From assembly GCA_964387935.1 (NCBI GenBank), contig CAYLZN010000191.1, forward strand, positions 1 through 11,265: 11,265 bases of DNA, given 5' to 3'. Shown one piece after another: positions 7,235 to 11,265 of this stretch. This DNA is from CAYLZN01 sp964387935. GTDB taxonomy: Bacteria; Acidobacteriota; Vicinamibacteria; Vicinamibacterales; JAFNAJ01. The translations under genes and the position numbers were made by a program. The number at the start of each line of letters is the position of its first letter. Positions within the stretch are counted from its first letter, which is position 1. A model generated the notes under the pieces. That model was not told the DNA's origin and ran no database searches. It saw nothing but the letters and a program-made list of their open reading frames with translations.

Positions 7235-8581
7235 TCAGCTGGCCTTGGCGGCGGGCTTCTTCTCCAGCTTCACCTTGTCGCCGTCCTTCAGATCCCGCAC
7301 CGAGCTGAACGGCCCGGTGATGACCTTGTCGTCCGCGTTCAGCCCCGAGAGCACCTCGAAGTGCTTGTCCCCGGCGATGCCGGTCGTGACCGGCACGAAC
7401 TCGGCGACATCTCCCCGGAACACGAACACGCCCTCCACTTCCTTGCGGGTCTGGCCCTCGGGCAGCTCCTCGGCCGAGGCCGTGGGCTCGACGGAGCCGC
7501 GCTTCTTCTTCTCGTCCTTCGGCGGGCGCACGATCTTCCCGTCCTTGTCGTAGATCAGCTCGCGTACGGCCATCGCCTGGATCGGCACGGCCAGGGCCTG
7601 GCTGCGTGTGGCCGTCGTGATCTCCGCGGTGCAGGTGAAGCCGGGGCGGACGTTCGGGATGCTCTCGTCCAGCGTGACGACCACCTTGAAGTTCGTCGCC
7701 GTCTGGCCCGCGGCCTGGCCCGTGGTCGTCTGGATCGGGCTGTTGCCAATCTCGGTGACCGTGCCGCTGAACTTCTTGTCGGGGATGGCATCGACGGCGA
7801 TCTTCGCCGGCTGGCCGATGCGGATCGACGGGATGTCGGTTTCGTCCACCTCGACCTCGGCCTCGATGACCGACATGTCCGCGATCGTGAGCATGACCGT
7901 GCCGGCGTTGTTCATCGTCCCGATGACGACCATCTCGCCCTGCTCGATGTTGCGCCGCGTCACGATGCCGTCGATCGGCGACTCGATGCGGACCTTGGTC
8001 AGGTTGTAGCGCGCGTTGTTCAGGTCGGCCCGTTCGGCCTTGATGCGCTGCTCCTGCGTCGACACCTGCTGGATCCGCTCCTTGAGATCCGCCTCCCGCA
8101 CGCGGACATCGGTCTCGGCGCGGTCCAGCGCTTCCTTCGTGGTGAGCTGCTGGCTCCACAGCTCGCGCTGCCGCCGGACCGTGTCGCGCGCGAGGGTCAG
8201 CTGCTCCTGGGCGGTGACGACCGCCGTGCGCATCTGTTCGAGCTGGCCGCCGGCCGCGGCGACGCTCGCCTCACCGCGCTGGTAGGCGCTCTGCAGATTG
8301 CGCGGGTCGATCTGCAGCAGGAAATCCCCGCGCTTCACCACCTGGCCTTCCTCGACGGCAAGCTCCGTCACACGACCCATGACGTCGGCGCTGATGTTGA
8401 CGGACCGCTTCGGCTGGATCTTGCCCGAGGCCGACACGATCGCTTCGAGATCACGCGCCTTCACGGCTTCGACCGCAACAGCCTTGCCTTCCTGCTTCCG
8501 GTAGTAGAGGTTGGCGTAGACGACACCGCCGCCGATGGCGGCCACGACGAGCCCGATGAGCACCTTCTTGGTTCGTGACAC
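7235..8581 (-). CDS. HlyD/MacA-type periplasmic adaptor (membrane fusion protein)
   Basis: A 448-residue adaptor. Residues 7-23 are one N-terminal TM anchor. The first lipoyl half (about 53-93, SGKIQPKRSVNIS to GDFLLQIDP) leads into an alpha-helical hairpin (about 95-200). The second lipoyl half (RIESPIDGIVTRRNIEQGEMV), a beta-barrel and a membrane-proximal domain follow. A charged, lysine-rich insertion (about 341-382, containing PPKDEKKKRG) interrupts the last part. I chose GTG at 8581 because GGAGG (8595-8591) lies nine bases upstream; an alternative GTG at 8587 is too close to it. Reading further upstream in this frame overlaps the Yip1 gene and shows no adaptor similarity. The gene starts two bases after the Yip1 stop and ends one base before the first permease. 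It likely links the permeases to an outer-membrane duct such as TolC, which is not encoded in this window. Confidence 0.93.
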   Translation of the reverse strand: MSRTKKVLIGLVVAAIGGGVVYANLYYRKQEGKAVAVEAVKARDLEAIVSASGKIQPKRSVNISADVMGRVTELAVEEGQVVKRGDFLLQIDPRNLQSAYQRGEASVAAAGGQLEQMRTAVVTAQEQLTLARDTVRRQRELWSQQLTTKEALDRAETDVRVREADLKERIQQVSTQEQRIKAERADLNNARYNLTKVRIESPIDGIVTRRNIEQGEMVVIGTMNNAGTVMLTIADMSVIEAEVEVDETDIPSIRIGQPAKIAVDAIPDKKFSGTVTEIGNSPIQTTTGQAAGQTATNFKVVVTLDESIPNVRPGFTCTAEITTATRSQALAVPIQAMAVRELIYDKDGKIVRPPKDEKKKRGSVEPTASAEELPEGQTRKEVEGVFVFRGDVAEFVPVTTGIAGDKHFEVLSGLNADDKVITGPFSSVRDLKDGDKVKLEKKPAAKAS

Positions 8582-8583
8582 GA

Positions 8584-9315
8584 TCACTGCCCTCCAAGGG
8601 CGGCCTTGACCGCGGCGATCGCCAGCGCGACCACGGCGTACACGCCGAACAGGCCAAGCACGACCGACGTCGTCTTGCGCCGATAGAGCACCGACAGACC
8701 GATGCCGAGCACCACGACCCACCACACGATGAAGAGATCGACGGTGCCGAGGAACGAGGCGAGGAAGCTGCCTTCCTCGAGCATGGGGAAGAACACGCTC
8801 AGGTTCGTGGGGCTGCTCAGCGACTCGCGGACGTAGTTGAGCGGGGTGGCGAACAGTTGCTGGAGGATGCCCACGGCGCCGCTGTGGGTGACCACGGCGA
8901 GGACCTGCTTGAAGGTGGCCTGACCGCCCAGCAGACCGCTGAAGACCCCCAGCAGCAGCCCGGCCATGAGGAACGTGATGATCGGGCCGCCAATCAGCGC
9001 ACCGCCGGCCTGGAAGTACTGCGCATACTCGAGACGCTCCTGGAGTTGCGCGTACGTGGCGTCGGTCACCTGCACCCCGAAGCTCTCCATGCTGGCCACC
9101 TGCTGATCCAGCAGGGCCTGACGTCCGATGTCCGTGCCGAGGAACCACCAGCTCGCGGCCACCGTGATGACCAGGGACAACACGAGCATGCCGAGCCACC
9201 GCGGGTTCGCGACGACTTTCGCGAACGTGTCCCGGGGGGAAGTGAGGATCCCCAGCACGCGGGCGGGCAGGGAGGGGAGGGGCGGCACAACGGCCGGTCC
9301 GGTGTCTGTCGTCAT
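8584..9315 (-). CDS. Yip1-domain integral membrane protein, first gene of the exporter operon
   Basis: A 243-residue multispanning protein. Hydrophobic segments lie near residues 41-59, 107-130, 135-155, 185-210 and 216-238, the five-helix pattern of the Yip1 fold. The N-terminal LPSLPARVLGILTSPRDTF with a following NPRW is the usual lead-in of bacterial Yip1-type proteins. Eukaryotic Yip1 proteins act in vesicle trafficking; the bacterial members have no settled function. GGGAG six bases before the ATG at 9315 supports the start. The adaptor begins two bases after its TGA, so the two are almost certainly co-transcribed and Yip1 may assist assembly or lipid handling for the exporter (inference). 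The assignment rests on remembered family features, not on a profile search. Confidence 0.82.
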   Translation of the reverse strand: MTTDTGPAVVPPLPSLPARVLGILTSPRDTFAKVVANPRWLGMLVLSLVITVAASWWFLGTDIGRQALLDQQVASMESFGVQVTDATYAQLQERLEYAQYFQAGGALIGGPIITFLMAGLLLGVFSGLLGGQATFKQVLAVVTHSGAVGILQQLFATPLNYVRESLSSPTNLSVFFPMLEEGSFLASFLGTVDLFIVWWVVVLGIGLSVLYRRKTTSVVLGLFGVYAVVALAIAAVKAALGGQ

Positions 9316-9471
9316 CGGCTGCTCCCGGGAGAATCGGCGCGGGGAACGGGGGCGCGGTCACCTGGCAGGGCCAGACTCCAGATTCTATCCCAGTGCTCCT
9401 ATACGACTTCTCGGGGGGGCAGGTTCAAAGGCTCAGCTCGCCGCGACCGGTACGGTAAGCTGGCTGGCGCC
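9316..9471. promoter_or_regulatory. Divergent intergenic region with AT-rich island and G7 tract
   Basis: These 156 bases separate the exporter operon from the barrel-protein gene and must hold promoters for both. The only AT-rich part is about 9381-9410. It contains TAGAAT on the minus strand (9387-9382) and TATACG on the plus strand (9400-9405), each a passable -10 box, but I find no convincing -35 partner for either. A run of seven G residues sits at 9413-9419, just beyond the plus-strand -10. No open reading frame of note lies inside. Confidence 0.4.
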
Positions 9472-10470
9472 ATGAGCCGAATGCGGACGGCGGCGTGGGC
9501 GCTCGCCCTTCTGACAGCGGGCGGCGGCCCACGCACATCGGCCTTCGCCCAGCCCGTCGAACTCGTGGGCACCCGGGCGCTGGGGATGGCGGGCGCCTTC
9601 GTCGCTGTGGCCGACGACCCCTCGGCGGTCTACTGGAACCCGGCCGGCCTGGCGGACGGCCACCTGGTGGGCGTCAGCGCGGACCTGCAGCGGCTGGACC
9701 AGCCGGCGCGCGACTTCAGTGCCGGCGCCGTGCCGGCCGCGGCCAGGAGCTACCTGGTCGCCGGGGCGACTCCTCCGCTGGGACTGGCCTACTACCGCAT
9801 TGGCCACGCCGGGCACTTCTCCGCGGGCCAGTCCGGGTCAGCCAGCCCGGACCTCGCCCGCCTGGTGACCGACCAGGTGGCCGTGACCCTGGTCCAGACC
9901 GTCTGGCAGAGCCTCACCATCGGCGCCGCGCTGAAGTTTCTGCACGGATCGGCAGGAAGCGGTGTTGCAGATCCTGCGTCGACCCCGTCGGAGATCCGGG
10001 ACCAAGCCTGGGACCTGGCCAGTCGCGGTTCCAGCGCCTTCGATGTCGACCTAGGCGCCAGGGGTACGGTTGGCCCGGTCAGTCTGGGCCTCGTGGCCCG
10101 CAACCTGGCCGCGTCGGGCTTCGACGCCCCGTCGGGGACGACGCTGACGCTCGATCGTCAGGTGCGGATCGGGGCGGCCATCCGGCCGGCCGACGGCTGG
10201 GTTCTGGCGGCCGACGCCGACCTGACGACCACAAACGGCCTCGGTCGGCCGACGCGACGGGCGGCGCTGGGCGCCGAGCACTGGTTCGCGGGTCGGTCTC
10301 TGGCGCTCCGGGGTGGACTGCGCCTCTCCACGTACGGGCCGCCGGCTCCCGTGGTGGCGGGTGGCGCCAGCGTGGCTATCCAGAACCGTGTCTGGCTCGA
10401 GGCCCAGGGGTGCCTTGGCGACGCAGCCGCCGAGCGCGGCTGGGGAGTCGGCCTGAGGTTTGCGTACTGA
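9472..10470 (+). CDS. Outer-membrane beta-barrel protein, PorV/TraF/FadL-like
   Basis: A 332-residue predicted exported protein. The N-terminus is a signal peptide: Arg3 and Arg5, a hydrophobic core (AAWALALLTAGGG), and a likely cleavage after AFA at residue 26. The mature start has GTRALGMAGAFVAVADDPSA and VYWNPAGLA, the signature of the PorV / conjugal-transfer-TraF-like / FadL-type barrel group. The rest alternates polar and hydrophobic residues and ends GVGLRFAY, with a terminal aromatic residue as expected for BAM insertion. ATG 9472 is preferred over 9481 because it keeps the positively charged n-region; neither has a strong ribosome binding site. The reading frame stays open far upstream, but that part overlaps the opposite-strand Yip1 gene and is not coding. 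Function could be transport of hydrophobic compounds or a secretion role; sequence alone does not decide. Confidence 0.85.
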   Translation: MSRMRTAAWALALLTAGGGPRTSAFAQPVELVGTRALGMAGAFVAVADDPSAVYWNPAGLADGHLVGVSADLQRLDQPARDFSAGAVPAAARSYLVAGATPPLGLAYYRIGHAGHFSAGQSGSASPDLARLVTDQVAVTLVQTVWQSLTIGAALKFLHGSAGSGVADPASTPSEIRDQAWDLASRGSSAFDVDLGARGTVGPVSLGLVARNLAASGFDAPSGTTLTLDRQVRIGAAIRPADGWVLAADADLTTTNGLGRPTRRAALGAEHWFAGRSLALRGGLRLSTYGPPAPVVAGGASVAIQNRVWLEAQGCLGDAAAERGWGVGLRFAY

Positions 10471-10593
10471 CGGCTCGTCCTTCTGAGGGTCTGTGCCGAT
10501 TAAGACACAGGCGGCAGGAGACCGCTGCCTCGGCCGCGGCGTGGCCCGGACCCGGTGTCCTGGCCGACAGGCGGCACCCTGTAGAGCTGACGA
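10471..10593. other. Intergenic region between barrel-protein gene and pilB
   Basis: These 123 bases hold two inverted repeats: CTGTG/CACAG arms at 10491-10510 around an AT-rich centre, and AGGCGGC/GCTGCCT at 10509-10530 (one G-T pair, 8-nt loop, no U-tract). Either could be a weak terminator or part of a promoter for pilB. I see no good sigma-70 or sigma-54 promoter and only a weak GAG before the pilB start. Confidence 0.3.
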
Positions 10594-11265
10594 ATGGCCG
10601 TCCGAATCGGCGAGATCCTGCTCAAGGAGAAGCGCATCACGCCTGCCCAGCTGCAGGAGGCCTTGAACTACCAGAAGGCCAACGGCGGCAAGCTGGGGCT
10701 GAACCTCGTCAAGCTCGGTCACGTCACCGACGAAGAAATCACCACCCTCCTCAGCAAGCAGTACGGCGTTCCTTCCATCAACCTGACGCAGTTCGAGATC
10801 GAACCAGCGGTCATCCGGCTGGTGCCCCCCGAGACGGTTCAGAAGTACCAGGTCATTCCGATCAGCCGCGCCGGCGCCACGCTGACGCTGGCCATGACCG
10901 ACCCGACCAACGTGTTCGCCATGGACGACATCAAGTTCATGACGGGATACAACGTCGAGCCGGTCGTGGCGTCCGAGGGGGCGCTGCTCGAGGCGATTCA
11001 GCGGTACTACGCGGCCGCCAAGAGCAACGGCAACGGCGCCGGCACCGCGACGACGGCGCACGACCTCGTCAACAAGGCCCTCGAAGAGCTGCCGATGGCG
11101 CAGGACGGCGACGTCGAGGTCCTCGAGGACATGGAGGAACTCGACCTCGCGACGCTGGAGCGTCAGAGCGGCGAGGCGCCCGTCATCCGCCTGGTCAACC
11201 TGACGCTCATGTCGGCCATCCAGAAGGGGGCGAGCGACATCCACATCGAGCCCTACGAGCGCGAG
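10594..11265 (+). CDS. pilB: Type IV pilus assembly ATPase PilB/GspE family, N-terminal part (3' end outside window)
   Basis: The first 224 codons are present and run off the window. PilB is the hexameric cytoplasmic motor that drives pilus extension. Residues 4-27 (RIGEILLKEKRIT, EALNYQ) and 33-57 (LGLNLVKLGHVTDEEITTLL) form two tandem motifs of the MshEN (GspE N-terminal) domain, a known c-di-GMP-binding module. It continues through NLTQFEIEPAVIRLVP and MTDPTNVFAMDDIKFMTGY. An acidic linker (about 145-190) follows. The end reaches APVIRLVNL and GASDIHIEPYERE, the start of the GspE/PilB core ATPase domain; Walker A lies beyond the window. The ATG at 10594 fits the MAVRIGEILLKE start of the family. 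GspE of type II secretion and MshE are alternatives; the LTQFEIEP segment favours PilB. Confidence 0.9.
   Translation, partial: MAVRIGEILLKEKRITPAQLQEALNYQKANGGKLGLNLVKLGHVTDEEITTLLSKQYGVPSINLTQFEIEPAVIRLVPPETVQKYQVIPISRAGATLTLAMTDPTNVFAMDDIKFMTGYNVEPVVASEGALLEAIQRYYAAAKSNGNGAGTATTAHDLVNKALEELPMAQDGDVEVLEDMEELDLATLERQSGEAPVIRLVNLTLMSAIQKGASDIHIEPYERE

Noticed and set aside
4707..8578. Long plus-strand open frames (for example 5677-7308 and 6890-8578) opposite the exporter operon
   Set aside because: They mirror the real minus-strand genes and are dominated by Arg, Asp, Leu and His repeats typical of antisense frames in GC-rich DNA.
8582..9361. In-frame upstream extension of the adaptor to 9361
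   Set aside because: It overlaps the whole Yip1 gene in another frame; the adaptor's TM anchor and the GGAGG site place the start at 8581.
8575..9471. In-frame upstream extension of the barrel protein to 8575 (631 residues)
   Set aside because: It lies antisense to the Yip1 gene, has no signal peptide and would bury the clear signal sequence starting at 9472.
10492..10509. CRP/FNR-like operator TGTG-N10-CACA before pilB
   Set aside because: The half-sites are 10 bases apart rather than 8, and the inner A...T positions do not match.
10540..10565. Possible sigma-54 promoter (TGGCCCGGACCC...) before pilB
   Set aside because: It has a TGGC but lacks the TTGCA-like -12 element at the required spacing.
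10051..11244. 397-codon minus-strand open frame opposite the barrel gene and pilB
   Set aside because: Shadow of pilB and the barrel gene; both plus-strand products have clear family motifs.

Overview
The window reads as a chromosomal segment of a GC-rich, Gram-negative bacterium. Ribosomal and RNA polymerase genes, an outer-membrane barrel, a periplasmic adaptor and a type IV pilus ATPase lie side by side. The gene set, including the Yip1 / adaptor / twin-permease cluster and a PilB with an MshEN-type N-terminus, fits Acidobacteriota (Vicinamibacteria-like). That placement is an inference from gene content and base composition; Myxococcota or Gemmatimonadota are not excluded.

Layout. (1) 1-2439, plus strand: end of the S10/spc/alpha ribosomal supercluster, rpsK (3' end only), rpsD, rpoA and rplQ, closely spaced and probably one transcript. 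The L17 protein carries a long lysine/alanine-rich tail. (2) 2433-2455: a perfect 10-bp inverted repeat holding the stop codons of both rplQ and the convergent gene. (3) 2449-4545, minus strand: an EF-G-like GTPase of the EF-G-2 type, with a plausible sigma-70 promoter and a roughly 105-nt leader. (4) 4731-9315, minus strand: a four-gene operon in the order Yip1 membrane protein, HlyD/MacA-type adaptor, two MacB-type permeases. Junctions are nearly overlapping and no ATPase gene is present. (5) 9316-9471: divergent intergenic region with a small AT-rich island and a G7 tract. (6) 9472-11265, plus strand: an outer-membrane barrel protein of the PorV/TraF/FadL-like type, then the first 224 codons of a PilB/GspE-type ATPase cut by the window end.

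How the genes work together. The first block supplies core ribosome and RNA polymerase subunits, and the convergent EF-G-like factor also acts on the ribosome. The minus-strand operon most likely makes an envelope-spanning export or lipid/lipoprotein-handling complex that must borrow an ATPase encoded elsewhere. The barrel protein and pilB face the other way and belong to the outer envelope and pilus machinery.

No intergenic stretch exceeds 200 bases. I found no tRNA, rRNA, CRISPR array, insertion sequence or phage gene. I do not see a clearly new multi-gene system. The points most worth a second look are the stop-codon-containing bidirectional hairpin, the non-canonical GTPase motifs of the EF-G-like protein, the ATPase-less twin-permease operon, and the L17 tail.
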